This document shows, in pieces, positions 25,146-34,509 of a stretch of 64,000 nt of DNA. This DNA comes from Streptomyces sp. NBC_01237 (GTDB lineage Bacteria; Actinomycetota; Actinomycetes; Streptomycetales; Streptomycetaceae). Positions within the stretch are counted from its first letter, which is position 1; each line of letters starts with the position of its first letter. Made by a program: the position numbers and the translations under genes. Under the pieces are notes generated by a model, which worked only from the letters and a program-made list of their open reading frames with translations, was not told the DNA's origin and searched no databases. The stretch spans positions 4,340,001-4,404,000 of the forward strand of contig NZ_CP108508.1 in NCBI RefSeq assembly GCF_035917275.1, written 5' to 3'.

Positions 25146-26365
25146 TCCACGGGCAGCTGTACGGTCACGGCGAGACCGCCCTCGGGACCGGGCACCGCCG
25201 TGACCGTACCGCCGTGAGCCACTGCAATAGAACGTACGATCGAAAGCCCGAGCCCCGACCCCGGCCCCATCCGGTCACGGCCCTCGCCCCGCCGGAACGG
25301 CTCGAAGAACCCCGCGATGTCCGCGTCGGCCACCACCGGACCGGTGTTGCGCACCACCAGAACCCCCGCCGCCGTGAGCGACACCTCCACGGACCCGCCG
25401 GGCACGTTGTACGTCACGGCGTTGGCCAGCAGGTTCGCCACCAGCTGGGCGAGCAGCAGCCGGTTTCCACGTACGGTGCAGGGCCCGCTCACCACGGTCC
25501 TCAGGTTCGTCACCGGCACCTCCGGCCCGCCGGGGACGCCGCGCGCCGCGCGCTGCCGGGCCTGCTGCCGGGCCGCCTCCTCCTCCACCACCCGGGCGAA
25601 GCCGACCTTCTCCCGCTCGCTCGTCGCCAGCCCCCGCTCGCTCCGTGCCAGCACCAGCAGCCCCTCGATGAGCCGCTCGCTGCGCCGGTTGGCGTCCAGA
25701 AGCGTCTGCCGGGTCCGGACGAGGTCCTCCGGCGTCGGGTCGTCGAGACCCACCTGGATCGCGGCCCGCTGCGTGGCCAGCGGGGTCCGCAGCTCGTGCG
25801 AGGCGTTCGCGATGAAACGCCGCTGGCTGTCGAACGCCTTCTCCAGCCGCGCCAGCAGCGCGTCGAGCGTCTCGCCCAGTTCCCTCAGCTCGTCGTCGGG
25901 ACCGCTGGACGCTATCCGTTCGTGCAGGGTGTGCTCGGAGAGCCGACGGGCCTTCGCGGTCATCGCGTGGACCGGGCGCAGTACCCGCCCGGCGGTCCAC
26001 CACCCCACCGCGACCGCGCACGCCGTCATGACGAGCAGCGCGGCGATCGACCAGTACATGAGCTGCCGGCCCGCCGCGTCGCTGACATGGTCGGTGAGGT
26101 CGTAGACGGTGGGCGGCCCGAGACGGCTGCGGCTGATCAACGGGCCGTTCACCGCGTAGCCGGGCTGCACGACAGCGGCCGACGAGGCGATGGCGCGCGC
26201 CTCGGAGTCCGTACCGGCGCGGGACGCCAGGTTGACGGTGGCGAGCAGGGCGGTCCCGAGGACCAGGAACACCCCGCCGTACACAAGAGCGATGCGGGTC
26301 CGGATCGTGGAGTGCGGCACGTTCGCCGCGCCCACCACGCGCAGGAGCCGGGTCCGCCGCTTCAC
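25079..26365 (-). CDS. two-component sensor histidine kinase
   Basis: 428 aa. First membrane helix [20 protein letters not shown], a short external loop, second helix [18 protein letters not shown], a HAMP region, a HisKA domain with phospho-acceptor His190 in [20 protein letters not shown], and HATPase motifs [10 protein letters not shown] and GSGLGLSIV. The GTG start overlaps the response regulator stop (GTGA), so the pair is translationally coupled. The signal is unknown. The 3' end overlaps the convergent VWA gene by 67 bp. Confidence 0.92.
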   Translation of the reverse strand: MKRRTRLLRVVGAANVPHSTIRTRIALVYGGVFLVLGTALLATVNLASRAGTDSEARAIASSAAVVQPGYAVNGPLISRSRLGPPTVYDLTDHVSDAAGRQLMYWSIAALLVMTACAVAVGWWTAGRVLRPVHAMTAKARRLSEHTLHERIASSGPDDELRELGETLDALLARLEKAFDSQRRFIANASHELRTPLATQRAAIQVGLDDPTPEDLVRTRQTLLDANRRSERLIEGLLVLARSERGLATSEREKVGFARVVEEEAARQQARQRAARGVPGGPEVPVTNLRTVVSGPCTVRGNRLLLAQLVANLLANAVTYNVPGGSVEVSLTAAGVLVVRNTGPVVADADIAGFFEPFRRGEGRDRMGPGSGLGLSIVRSIAVAHGGTVTAVPGPEGGLAVTVQLPVDQPSVTVSRAAIQAGSPARISR

Positions 26366-27015
26366 AGGGCGTACCCGACGCCCTGCACGGTACGGATCAG
26401 GCCGGGCTCGCCGAGCTTGCCGCGCAGCTTGCTCATGCACACGCGCACGGCCCCGGTGAACGGGTCGGCGTTGGCGTCCCAGGCCCGTTCCAGCAGCTCC
26501 TCCGCGCTGACGGTCCCGCCGTCGGCCTCCAGAAGCAGCTGAAGCACCGTGAACTCCTTCGGCGACAGATCCAGGTCCCGGCCGTCCCGGGACGCGGCCC
26601 GCCGCACGGTGTCGAGCCGGATGCCGTACCGCTCCAGCTGCGGCGGCACGGGCCTGGCGCTGCGCCGCCGCAGCGCGCGTACCCGCGACACCAGCTCGGG
26701 GAACTCGAACGGCTTGGCCACATAGTCGTCGGCTCCGAGATCGAGCCCGGCGACACGGTCCTCCATCGTTCCGGAGGCGGTGAGCATCAGGATCCTGGTC
26801 CGCGAGCCGGAGGCGACCAGCTTGCGGGCCACGTCGTCGCCGTGCACACGGGGCAGGTCGCGGTCGAGGACGACCACGTCGTAGTCGTGCAGTCCGAGAT
26901 AGGCGAGCGCCGCGTCACCGCTGTACACCGTGTCGACCGCGAACCCGGCCCGGCGCAGCCCGGTGGCGACCAGCTCCGCCAGGATCTCCTCGTCCTCGGC
27001 GACAAGTACCCGCAT
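26362..27015 (-). CDS. OmpR/PhoB-family response regulator
   Basis: 217 aa. Receiver domain with acidic pocket AEDEE, phosphorylation site Asp51 (VVVLDRDLP), conserved Thr in LMLTAS and Lys in YVAKPFEFPEL. The C-terminal winged helix ([29 protein letters not shown]) is OmpR type. ATG 27015 has GGGGA at 7 nt. Partner of the downstream kinase. It is divergent from metG across about 200 bp that contain imperfect GGGCTCCGC/GGGGCTCTG repeats (27095-27170). Confidence 0.92.
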   Translation of the reverse strand: MRVLVAEDEEILAELVATGLRRAGFAVDTVYSGDAALAYLGLHDYDVVVLDRDLPRVHGDDVARKLVASGSRTRILMLTASGTMEDRVAGLDLGADDYVAKPFEFPELVSRVRALRRRSARPVPPQLERYGIRLDTVRRAASRDGRDLDLSPKEFTVLQLLLEADGGTVSAEELLERAWDANADPFTGAVRVCMSKLRGKLGEPGLIRTVQGVGYAL

Positions 27016-27205
27016 CGTGATGTCCCCTGCCTCGTGCATGCGTGTCCACTCCCTCCCAGGATGCGTCTTAACTACCGGAAGGCATGTTTCGCAAAGCTCT
27101 CCGTGGGCTCCGCTCGGGCTCCGCAAGGGCTCTGCCGGCGCTCCGCAGGGGCTCTGGGCTGCGCGGGCCGCGTTTATCGAGGTGAGGGGATCTCCCACGG
27201 ACCGT

Positions 27206-27211
27206 TAGGAT
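27206..27211 (+). promoter_or_regulatory. -10 box TAGGAT of metG (leaderless mRNA likely)
   Basis: The box ends 7 nt before the ATG, so transcription should start at or next to it. The -35 (GTGAGG/TGAGGG, 17-18 bp upstream) is weak. Confidence 0.45.
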
Positions 27212-27218
27212 TTCGACC

Positions 27219-28835
27219 ATGGCGGCCACTGGATCCCGAGAAGCAGGGGGCGAAGACGTGAAGTCCTTCTACGTATCGACCCCCATTTACTACGTCAACG
27301 ACGCTCCTCACCTGGGCCACGCCTACACGACCGTCGCAGGCGACGTGCTCACCCGCTGGCACCGCCAGCGGGGCGAGAAGGTGTGGTACCTCACCGGCAC
27401 GGACGAGCACGGTCAGAAGATCATGCGCACGGCCGAGGCGAACAACGTCACCCCGCAGGCTTGGTGCGACAAGCTGGTCGAGGAGGCGTGGAAGCCCCTC
27501 TGGGAGCATCTGAACATCGCGAACGACGACTTCATCCGGACGACGGAGAAGCGGCACACCGACCGTGTGCAGGAGTTCGTGCAGGACCTGTACAACAAGG
27601 ACGAGATCTACAAGGGCGGGTACGAAGGCCCGTACTGCGTGGGCTGCGAGGAGTACAAGCTCCCCGGCGATCTGATCGAGGACGCGGACGGCACCAAGCT
27701 GTGCGCGGTCCACAAGAAGCCGGTGGAGATCCTCAAGGAGGAGAACTACTTCTTCAAGCTGAGCGAGTACGGCCCGAAGCTGCTGGAGTTCTACGCGGCC
27801 AACCCCGGCTTCATCCAGCCCGAGTCCGCCCGCAACGAGGTCGTGAACTTCGTCAAGCAGGGGCTTCAGGACCTGTCGATCTCCCGCTCGACCTTCGACT
27901 GGGGCGTCCCGGTGCCGTGGGACGAGAAGCACGTCATCTACGTGTGGGTCGACGCGCTGCTCAACTACGCGACGGCGGTCGGCTACGGCGCCAACCAGGA
28001 GAAGTTCGACGCGACGTTCCCGGCCGACGTCCATCTGGTCGGTAAGGACATCCTCCGCTTCCACGCGGTGATCTGGCCCGCGATGCTGATGGCTCAGGGG
28101 CTGCCGCTGCCGGGCCGCGTCGCGGCCAACGGCTGGCTGATGGTCGGCGGCGAGAAGATGTCGAAGTCGAACCTGACCGGTATCAAGCCGCAGCAGCTGA
28201 CCGCGCACTTCGGCGTGGACGCCTACCGCTGGTACTTCCTGCGCGCCATCGCTTTCGGCAGCGACGGTTCGTTCTCCTGGGAGGACTTCTCCGCCCGCTA
28301 CACCTCCGAGCTCGCCAACGACTACGGCAACCTCGCCTCGCGCGTGGCCGCCATGGTCGGAAAGTACTTCGGCGGCGCGCTGCCGGAGGCCACGGCCGCC
28401 GGTGACGCCGAGCAGGCCGTACGGGAGGGCCTCGCGCAGGCCGTCGCGACGGCCGACCGGAAGATCGGCGAGGAGCTGGACTTCCAGGCCGGCATCCTGG
28501 CGATCTTCGACTTCGTGAAGCAGGTCAACGGCTACATCACGGAGCAGGAGCCGTGGAAGGTGGCCAAGGACACCTCGCCGGAGGGCCAGGCCCGCCTCGC
28601 GACGATCCTGTACACCGCCGCCGAGGCGCTGCGCGGGGTCGCCGTCCTGCTGAACTCCGTGATGCCGGACACCTCGCAGAAGCTGTGGGAGTCCCTGGGT
28701 GCCGAGGAGTCCCTGGGCGCCCTGGCCGACCAGCGGGTCCAGGACGCGGGCACCTGGGGCCTGCTGCCCGTGGGATCGACCGTCACCAAGGGTGCGGTGC
28801 TGTTCCCGCGCCTGGAGGAGAAGCCGACCGCGTAG
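27219..28835 (+). CDS. metG: methionyl-tRNA synthetase
   Basis: 538 aa. Class I synthetase that charges tRNA-Met for initiation and elongation. The HIGH motif is HLGH (DAPHLGHAYTT), the metal-binding insert contains YCVGCEEYKL and a later LCAVHKK, and KMSKS is complete (GEKMSKSN). The C-terminal anticodon-binding helices are present, without a tRNA-binding appendix. Start at ATG 27219 fits a leaderless transcript and the usual MAATGS-type N-terminus; an in-frame GTG at 27258 with a GGGGG site could give a second start. Core gene. Confidence 0.97.
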   Translation: MAATGSREAGGEDVKSFYVSTPIYYVNDAPHLGHAYTTVAGDVLTRWHRQRGEKVWYLTGTDEHGQKIMRTAEANNVTPQAWCDKLVEEAWKPLWEHLNIANDDFIRTTEKRHTDRVQEFVQDLYNKDEIYKGGYEGPYCVGCEEYKLPGDLIEDADGTKLCAVHKKPVEILKEENYFFKLSEYGPKLLEFYAANPGFIQPESARNEVVNFVKQGLQDLSISRSTFDWGVPVPWDEKHVIYVWVDALLNYATAVGYGANQEKFDATFPADVHLVGKDILRFHAVIWPAMLMAQGLPLPGRVAANGWLMVGGEKMSKSNLTGIKPQQLTAHFGVDAYRWYFLRAIAFGSDGSFSWEDFSARYTSELANDYGNLASRVAAMVGKYFGGALPEATAAGDAEQAVREGLAQAVATADRKIGEELDFQAGILAIFDFVKQVNGYITEQEPWKVAKDTSPEGQARLATILYTAAEALRGVAVLLNSVMPDTSQKLWESLGAEESLGALADQRVQDAGTWGLLPVGSTVTKGAVLFPRLEEKPTA

Positions 28836-28868
28836 CGGTCGGCAGCCGGGTACACAGACCGCCGGCGA

Positions 28869-28903
28869 AGGGCCCGGAACCGCCACGCGCGGTTCCGGGC
28901 CCT
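28869..28903 (+). terminator. terminator after metG
   Basis: Perfect 14-bp stem (AGGGCCCGGAACCG and its complement) with a 7-nt loop, about 33 bp after the metG stop. Probably works in both directions, as it also lies after the converging lipoprotein gene. Confidence 0.75.
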
Positions 28904-28985
28904 CGTGCGTGGGCCTTCGGGACAGAGGCATCCAGGCGGTCGCGGAGCACGTACGCGGTCGCGGGAGATGTACGCGGTCGCCGGT

Positions 28986-29771
28986 TCAACGTTCCAGGGC
29001 GGCGGCGTCACCCATCACGATCACCGGGTTCTTCGCCGGGTCCAGGGTGCGCAGGAGTTCCTCCATCCGCTCCTCCGGGAGCGAGACGCAGCCCTGCGTC
29101 GGGCCGCCGTGGTCCACGTGGATCCAGATGCCGCCGCCCCGCTCCATGCCGAGCGGGCGGGTGCGGTCGAGCGGGGTGACGCCCGGCGTGCGGTTGTAGT
29201 TGATCGCGACGACATAGTCGAAGGAGCCTTCCAGGGGTTCGCCGAAGAACCCGTCACCGCTCACCGCGAAGTGCGGCTGCTCGTCGTACGGCAGCAGGGA
29301 GCCGGGGTCGGGCAGCCTGCCGCCCGCGTCGGTGAGGGTGTAGACGCCGTTGGGGGACTTGAGGTCGTCCGCCATATGGAGGTCCGTCCACCCTCGCATC
29401 CCGTTGTGGGCGGGCCACGGGCCGGCCGCCGGTCTCCAGCTCTTCGTCGGGCCGTCGCGGGTGTAGAGCACGGCGGTGGACCGGTTGGAGTCTGCGGCCT
29501 CGCCGGTCACGACGAGCGCCTGCCGGGCGGTGGACGGGATCAGCCCCCTCGTCCCCGGACCCAGGTACGGGATCTCCTGGGGGCGGGCAGGCTGCGTCGG
29601 AGTGGCCCGCCCGGCCATGGCGGCGGACTCCGGCCCCGCCGCACCGCCCGGGGGTCCGGCGAGCGCGGCGGCCGTGGAGTCCGCGGCTTCCCTGGAGCAG
29701 CCGGTGAGGAGCAGGGCCAGAAGGACGAACGGGGCGGCGAAGAGAACGTACGGGCGACGGGGGACGGGCAC
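28986..29771 (-). CDS. L,D-transpeptidase-like (YkuD) lipoprotein
   Basis: 261 aa. Signal of the lipoprotein type (PYVLFAAPFVLLALLLTGCS; lipobox LTGC, so the Cys near residue 24 is lipidated). The C-terminal half has the YkuD active-site segment HVDHGGPTQGCVSL, with the nucleophile Cys in QGC. Such enzymes form 3-3 cross-links in peptidoglycan outside the membrane. GTG start at 29771 with GGAG 9 nt upstream; a longer frame upstream has no site. It converges on metG. Confidence 0.85.
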   Translation of the reverse strand: MPVPRRPYVLFAAPFVLLALLLTGCSREAADSTAAALAGPPGGAAGPESAAMAGRATPTQPARPQEIPYLGPGTRGLIPSTARQALVVTGEAADSNRSTAVLYTRDGPTKSWRPAAGPWPAHNGMRGWTDLHMADDLKSPNGVYTLTDAGGRLPDPGSLLPYDEQPHFAVSGDGFFGEPLEGSFDYVVAINYNRTPGVTPLDRTRPLGMERGGGIWIHVDHGGPTQGCVSLPEERMEELLRTLDPAKNPVIVMGDAAALER

Positions 29772-30015
29772 GGTGGCAGGCTCCTCGGTGATTCCGGCTG
29801 TCGGCACGAGACGGCACGGTGGTCTCAGGTGCCAGTCTTTGCCGACCGCGGCCCGCGCGAATCCGGACCGGGGCCATCCGGCTGTACCGGTGGCCGGGGC
29901 GGGAACGAGTCCCACTCCACGTACCCGTACCCGCCGGTGAGTTGAGTGCCCCGCAGGTACGGCTCATGGTGGGTCGGGTCGACGCGCTTCGTCACACCAA
30001 GGGCCCCACACAGCG

Positions 30016-30049
30016 AAACAGTCCCCGATCAGGTGATCGGGGACTGTTT
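30016..30049 (-). terminator. perfect 15-bp hairpin after aspS, overlapping parS
   Basis: Arms AAACAGTCCCCGATC and GATCGGGGACTGTTT pair perfectly around a 4-nt loop (AGGT). It lies downstream of the aspS stop and upstream of the lipoprotein gene. The last five bases of the right arm are also the first five of the parS site. Confidence 0.75.
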
Positions 30050-30060
30050 CACGTGAAACA
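30045..30060. promoter_or_regulatory. parS (TGTTTCACGTGAAACA)
   Basis: Exact 16-bp match to the best-known Streptomyces parS consensus, bound by ParB for origin segregation. Overlaps a terminator hairpin. Confidence 0.92.
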
Positions 30061-30114
30061 GGCGCAGGGCCTGCTTCTCGGGGCCGGCTTCTGCCTCGGG
30101 CCTGCTTCGCGGCC

Positions 30115-31899
30115 CTACTTCTCGGTCTTGTCCTTCGCCGAGGCGACCGGCTTGCGCAGCTGGATGTTCAGCTCGCGCAGGCGGGTCTCGTCCAGCTCGG
30201 TGGGAGCGCCCATCATCAGGTCCTGGGCGTTGCCGTTGAGCGGGAAGGCGATCGTCTCGCGGATGTTCGGCTCATCGGCGAGCAGCATCACGATGCGGTC
30301 GACGCCCGGAGCGATGCCGCCGTGCGGCGGGGCCCCGAGGCGGAACGCGCGGAGCATGCCCGCGAACTCGTGCTCGACGGTCTCGCGGTCGTAACCGGCG
30401 ATCTCGAACGCCTTGAGCATCAGCTCGGGCTCGTGGTTCCGGATGGCGCCCGAGGACAGCTCGATGCCGTTGCAGACGATGTCGTACTGCCAGGCGAGGA
30501 TGTCCAGCGGGTCCTTCGTCTCCAGGTCGTCCAGGCCGCCCTGGGGCATCGAGAAGGGGTTGTGCGAGAAGTCGATCTTGCCCGTCTCCTCGTCCTTCTC
30601 GTACATCGGGAAGTCGACGATCCAGCAGAACCGGAAGACGCCCTCCTCGAAGTGGCCGGACCGCTTGGCAGCCTCGACCCGGACGGCCGACATGATCTTG
30701 GAGACCTCGTCGAACTCGCCCGCGCCGAAGAAGATCGCGTGGCCCGGGACCAGCGCGAGCCGCTCGGTGAGGGTCTTGACGTCCGCCTCGGTGAGGAACT
30801 TGGCGATCGGACCGGCCAGGGTGCCGTCCTCGCCGACGCGGACCCAGGCGAGGCCCTTGGCCCCGTGCTCGACCGCGTAGGCGCCGAGGCCGTCGAAGAA
30901 CTTCCGGGACTGACCGGCGGTGTCCGGCACCGGGAGGGCGCGGACGTGCTTCCCGGCGAACGCCTTGAACTCGGAGTCCGCGAAGACGTCGGAGATGTCG
31001 ACGAGTTCCAGCTGGGCCCGCAGGTCCGGCTTGTCGTTGCCGTACTTCAGCATCGACTCACGGAACGGAATGCGCGGGAACGGGGAGGTGACATGACGGC
31101 CGTTGCCGAACTCCTCGAAGAGCTCGGTCATCAGCTTCTCGATCGGCCGGAAGATGTCCTCCTGCTCGACGAAGGACATCTCGACGTCGAGCTGGTAGAA
31201 CTCGCCCGGCGAACGGTCGGCGCGGGCGTCCTCGTCGCGGAAGCACGGCGCGATCTGGAAGTAGCGGTCGAAGCCCGAGATCATCAGCAGCTGCTTGAAC
31301 TGCTGCGGGGCCTGCGGCAGCGCGTAGAACTTGCCGGGGTTCAGCCGGGACGGCACCACGAAGTCGCGGGCGCCCTCGGGAGAGGTCGCGGTGAGGATCG
31401 GGGTCGCCATCTCGTTGAAGCCGAGGGCGGTCATCTTGTGCCGGATCGCGGAGATGACGGCGGTGCGCAGCATGATGTTGCGGTGCATGCGCTCGCGGCG
31501 CAGGTCGAGGAAGCGGTACTCCAGGCGCCGCTCCTCGTTGACCCCGTCCTCGGCGTTGATCGTGAAGGGCAGCGGGGCGGCCTCGCCCAGTACCTCGACC
31601 TCGGTGACCTCGATCTCGATGTCACCGGTCGGCAGTTCCGGGTTGACGTTGTCGGCGCCGCGGGCGGAGACCTTGCCGTCGATACGGACGACGGTCTCCT
31701 TGGTCAGCTTCGCCAAGGCGTCGTTGCCGGGGGTGCCGGGGCGGGCGACGAGCTGCACCAGACCGTAGTGGTCGCGCAGATCGATGAAGAGGATGCCACC
31801 CAGGTCTCGGCGATTGTGCAGCCAGCCGCTCAGCCGGACGTCGGTACCGACGTCAGAGGCGCGGAGCTCGCCGCAGGTGTGGGACCTGTACCGATGCAT
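30115..31899 (-). CDS. aspS: aspartyl-tRNA synthetase
   Basis: 594 aa, class IIb synthetase. OB-fold anticodon-binding domain first ([20 protein letters not shown]), motif 2 around [20 protein letters not shown] and motif 3 [13 protein letters not shown], with the bacterial GAD insert between. Start at ATG 31899. In many actinobacteria AspRS is non-discriminating and supplies Asp-tRNA-Asn to GatCAB; that is not decidable here. A -10 candidate TAGCCT lies at 31946-31951. Confidence 0.97.
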   Translation of the reverse strand: MHRYRSHTCGELRASDVGTDVRLSGWLHNRRDLGGILFIDLRDHYGLVQLVARPGTPGNDALAKLTKETVVRIDGKVSARGADNVNPELPTGDIEIEVTEVEVLGEAAPLPFTINAEDGVNEERRLEYRFLDLRRERMHRNIMLRTAVISAIRHKMTALGFNEMATPILTATSPEGARDFVVPSRLNPGKFYALPQAPQQFKQLLMISGFDRYFQIAPCFRDEDARADRSPGEFYQLDVEMSFVEQEDIFRPIEKLMTELFEEFGNGRHVTSPFPRIPFRESMLKYGNDKPDLRAQLELVDISDVFADSEFKAFAGKHVRALPVPDTAGQSRKFFDGLGAYAVEHGAKGLAWVRVGEDGTLAGPIAKFLTEADVKTLTERLALVPGHAIFFGAGEFDEVSKIMSAVRVEAAKRSGHFEEGVFRFCWIVDFPMYEKDEETGKIDFSHNPFSMPQGGLDDLETKDPLDILAWQYDIVCNGIELSSGAIRNHEPELMLKAFEIAGYDRETVEHEFAGMLRAFRLGAPPHGGIAPGVDRIVMLLADEPNIRETIAFPLNGNAQDLMMGAPTELDETRLRELNIQLRKPVASAKDKTEK

Positions 31900-32133
31900 C
31901 GTCGTTCATCCAGTCTTCGCGGTTCGGGGTGGATTGAGCCACCCCAGGCTACCGCCCACGCCCGCACCACTTCATTGCCTTTGCCAGTTCAAGATCATCC
32001 AGGGGCGGTGCGGGGCGCGCCCGGCTCGCATCCGTGGCCCCCGTCGGTACGGGGACGGGCCGCGGCGACGGGCATCGGGCACGGACGCCCGCACTCGGCG
32101 ACCCCTCGGTGGCGTCGATCGCGGACATCTTCC

Positions 32134-32139
32134 TAAAGT
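32134..32139 (+). promoter_or_regulatory. -10 box TAAAGT of the phosphatase gene (leaderless)
   Basis: Ends 6 nt before the ATG at 32146. No good -35 is visible; a GTGGGG between the box and the ATG could also act as ribosome site if the mRNA starts further upstream. Confidence 0.4.
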
Positions 32140-32145
32140 GGGGCA

Positions 32146-34359
32146 ATGCGCACCGAGGAAATCCTGGCCGCGATCGCGACAGGTCTGTGGCGCTGGGACA
32201 ACGCAGCCGGCACGGTCACGCTCGATGCGGAGGCGGCCCGGTTGCTCGGCCTGCCCACCGAGCCCGGCGTCTACCGGGAGGCCGCGGTGCGCTCCCGTTT
32301 CCACCCCGTCGACTGGAACGAGATCTACGGGGTGGTGAATCTGGCCGTCGCCGAGGGCACCCTGGCCGAGGCGCGGCTGCGGATCGTGGACGAGCGGGGC
32401 CGGGTTCTGCGCACCGTACGCAGCAGGTCCAAGCCGACCTACCCGGCCGACCACAGGTTCGAGAGCTATGTGCTGATCGGCACACTCCAGGAGGTCGCCG
32501 AGCCGCAGCCGGGCGCCACCGCGGCGCACACCTCCATCACCGGGGACTGGCGGCGGTCCCGGGAGGCGTTCCTGCTGGACGCCGGGCGGGCGCTGGCGGA
32601 GGCCCGGTCCACCCAGGAGGTGCTGCGGGTCGCCGCCTCGCTCTCCATGCCCGGGTTCTCGCCGGACGGGCTCGCCGTGTTCGGCGCCGCCGGGGAACGG
32701 CTGACCATCATCGGGCACCACGGACACAACGCGGGGGACGAGGAACCGTTCACCGACATGCCGCTGGAGACCGACTATCCGGCCGCCGAGGTCGTCCGCA
32801 CGGGGCGGGCCATCTATCTCCCTTCCCCCGACGACTACCGGCGCCGCTACCCGGCCACCTGGCCGCTCGCCAGCCGCTTCGGGCGCCGGTCCTGGGCCTT
32901 CCTGCCCCTGGTCTCCGCGGGCCGCACGATGGGGGCCTGGATGGCGGGGTTCCGGCACCCCGTGGCGTTCTCGCCCGACGAACGTGCCGTGCTCACGACG
33001 GTCGCGCGGATGCTCGCCCAGGCGCTGGCCCGTGCCGGGGTCGCCGAGACCGAGCGGGAGCTGTCCCTGGGGCTCCAGCGCTCGATGATGCCGTCCCTCG
33101 GGCCGGACATCCCCGGCATGAGCGTGGCGGCGCGCTACATCCCGACCGGCGGCGGCCTCCAGGTCGGCGGTGACTGGTACGACATGATCCCGCTCCCCAC
33201 CGGCCGTATCGCACTCGTCATCGGCGACGTCCAGGGCCATGACGTGCGGGCGGCCGGCCTGATGGGCCAGCTCCGCATCGCCCTGCGCGCCTACGCCTCC
33301 GAGGGCCACCGCCCGGACGCGGTGCTCTCCCGTGCCTCGCGCTTCCTCTCCGGGCTCACCGAGGCGTACGAGGACCTGGGCGACGGGGACGGGGAAGAGC
33401 CCACGGCGCCGCGCTTCGCGACCTGTCTCTACGCGGAGGTGGACCCGGCCGAGGGGACCCTCGACATCGCCCGCGCGGGCCATCCGGACCCGGTGGTGAT
33501 CAGCGTCGACGGCACCGCGGTGATCCGGCAGACCGCGGGCGGGCTGCCCCTGGGCATCGAGGCGGACTCGGACTATCCGACGACCCGGGTGGTCCTGGAA
33601 CCAGGAGAAACGATCATGCTGTGCACGGACGGGCTCATCGAGACCGGCGGGCACGACATGGCCACCGGCTGGACCCGGCTCAAGCCGGTCCTGGAGCAGC
33701 CCGTCGAGGACCTGGAGAAGCTCGCCGACGCACTGGTGCAGGCCGTGCACGGGCCGACCTCGCACTACACGACGGGGCCGCTGGCGGACCGCCGCGAGGA
33801 CGACATCGCGGTGCTGGTGCTCCGTCGCGGGAGTTCCGCGACGCGACTGGCACCGCCGCGCCGCACCGCGCTGACGATCGCCCAGGCCGAGCCCGAGCGG
33901 ATCGCCGTCGCCCGGCAGCAGCTGCGCGAGATGCTGCACGACTGGGCGGACGCGGAACAGGTCGACGCGGCCGTGCTGATGATCTCCGAGATGGCCACCA
34001 ATGTGCTGGTCCACACGGACGGGGACGCGCTGATGGTCGCCGAGGCGGCCGGTGAGCGGGGCGAGCGGCGGCTGCGGGTCGAGGTGGCCGACGGCAGCGA
34101 CGAACTGCCGCACAAGCGGCGCCCCGGCGAGATGGCGTCGAGCGGACGTGGGCTGGTGCTGATGGAGATGCTGGCGGACTCGTGGGGGGTCGACCCCCGG
34201 GGCGAGGGGAAGTCGATCTGGTTCGAGCTGTACGAGTCGGCCGGGCCGACGGAGGCGGGGGAATCCATGAAGGCGGAGGAGTCCGCGGAGGCGGGGGATT
34301 CCACGGAGGCGGCGGAAGGCCCGGAGCCGGCGGAGGGAGCGGAACCCCCTGCCGCGTGA
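32146..34359 (+). CDS. PAS/GAF-SpoIIE phosphatase-HATPase signalling protein
   Basis: 737 aa, soluble. A PAS-like domain (residues 1-120, GLWRWDNAAGTVTLDAEA) and GAF domain (about 140-295) precede a SpoIIE-type PP2C phosphatase (GGDWYDMIPL, VIGDVQGHD, LCTDGLIET, REDDIAVLVLR) and an RsbW-like HATPase_c domain (ISEMATNVLVHT, GRGLVLMEMLADSWG). The acidic Glu/Ala tail is low complexity. Such fusions act on anti-sigma-factor antagonists in sigma-B-like switches, both dephosphorylating an antagonist and binding or phosphorylating a partner. No sigma or STAS gene is adjacent, so the target is elsewhere. Start is ATG 32146. Confidence 0.88.
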   Translation: MRTEEILAAIATGLWRWDNAAGTVTLDAEAARLLGLPTEPGVYREAAVRSRFHPVDWNEIYGVVNLAVAEGTLAEARLRIVDERGRVLRTVRSRSKPTYPADHRFESYVLIGTLQEVAEPQPGATAAHTSITGDWRRSREAFLLDAGRALAEARSTQEVLRVAASLSMPGFSPDGLAVFGAAGERLTIIGHHGHNAGDEEPFTDMPLETDYPAAEVVRTGRAIYLPSPDDYRRRYPATWPLASRFGRRSWAFLPLVSAGRTMGAWMAGFRHPVAFSPDERAVLTTVARMLAQALARAGVAETERELSLGLQRSMMPSLGPDIPGMSVAARYIPTGGGLQVGGDWYDMIPLPTGRIALVIGDVQGHDVRAAGLMGQLRIALRAYASEGHRPDAVLSRASRFLSGLTEAYEDLGDGDGEEPTAPRFATCLYAEVDPAEGTLDIARAGHPDPVVISVDGTAVIRQTAGGLPLGIEADSDYPTTRVVLEPGETIMLCTDGLIETGGHDMATGWTRLKPVLEQPVEDLEKLADALVQAVHGPTSHYTTGPLADRREDDIAVLVLRRGSSATRLAPPRRTALTIAQAEPERIAVARQQLREMLHDWADAEQVDAAVLMISEMATNVLVHTDGDALMVAEAAGERGERRLRVEVADGSDELPHKRRPGEMASSGRGLVLMEMLADSWGVDPRGEGKSIWFELYESAGPTEAGESMKAEESAEAGDSTEAAEGPEPAEGAEPPAA

Positions 34360-34437
34360 GCGGCCCCGGCCCCTACGCCGACGCCGGCCCCGGAAGATGT
34401 CACAGACGACGCGGGCGTACCAGCAGGCACGGGCGTA

Positions 34438-34506
34438 CCGGGCGGCCGGAGCCGCGTGGATCTCCCGGGCGGCCGGTGCCGCGTGGGTCTCGGGCGGCCG
34501 GTGCCG
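34438..34506. repeat. 27-bp tandem repeat next to the AI-2E stop codon
   Basis: Three imperfect copies of GGGCGGCCGGTGCCGCGTGG with a short TCTC link (period about 27). They start 6 nt beyond the stop codon of the transporter gene, between two convergent genes. Confidence 0.75.
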
Positions 34507-34509
34507 TCC

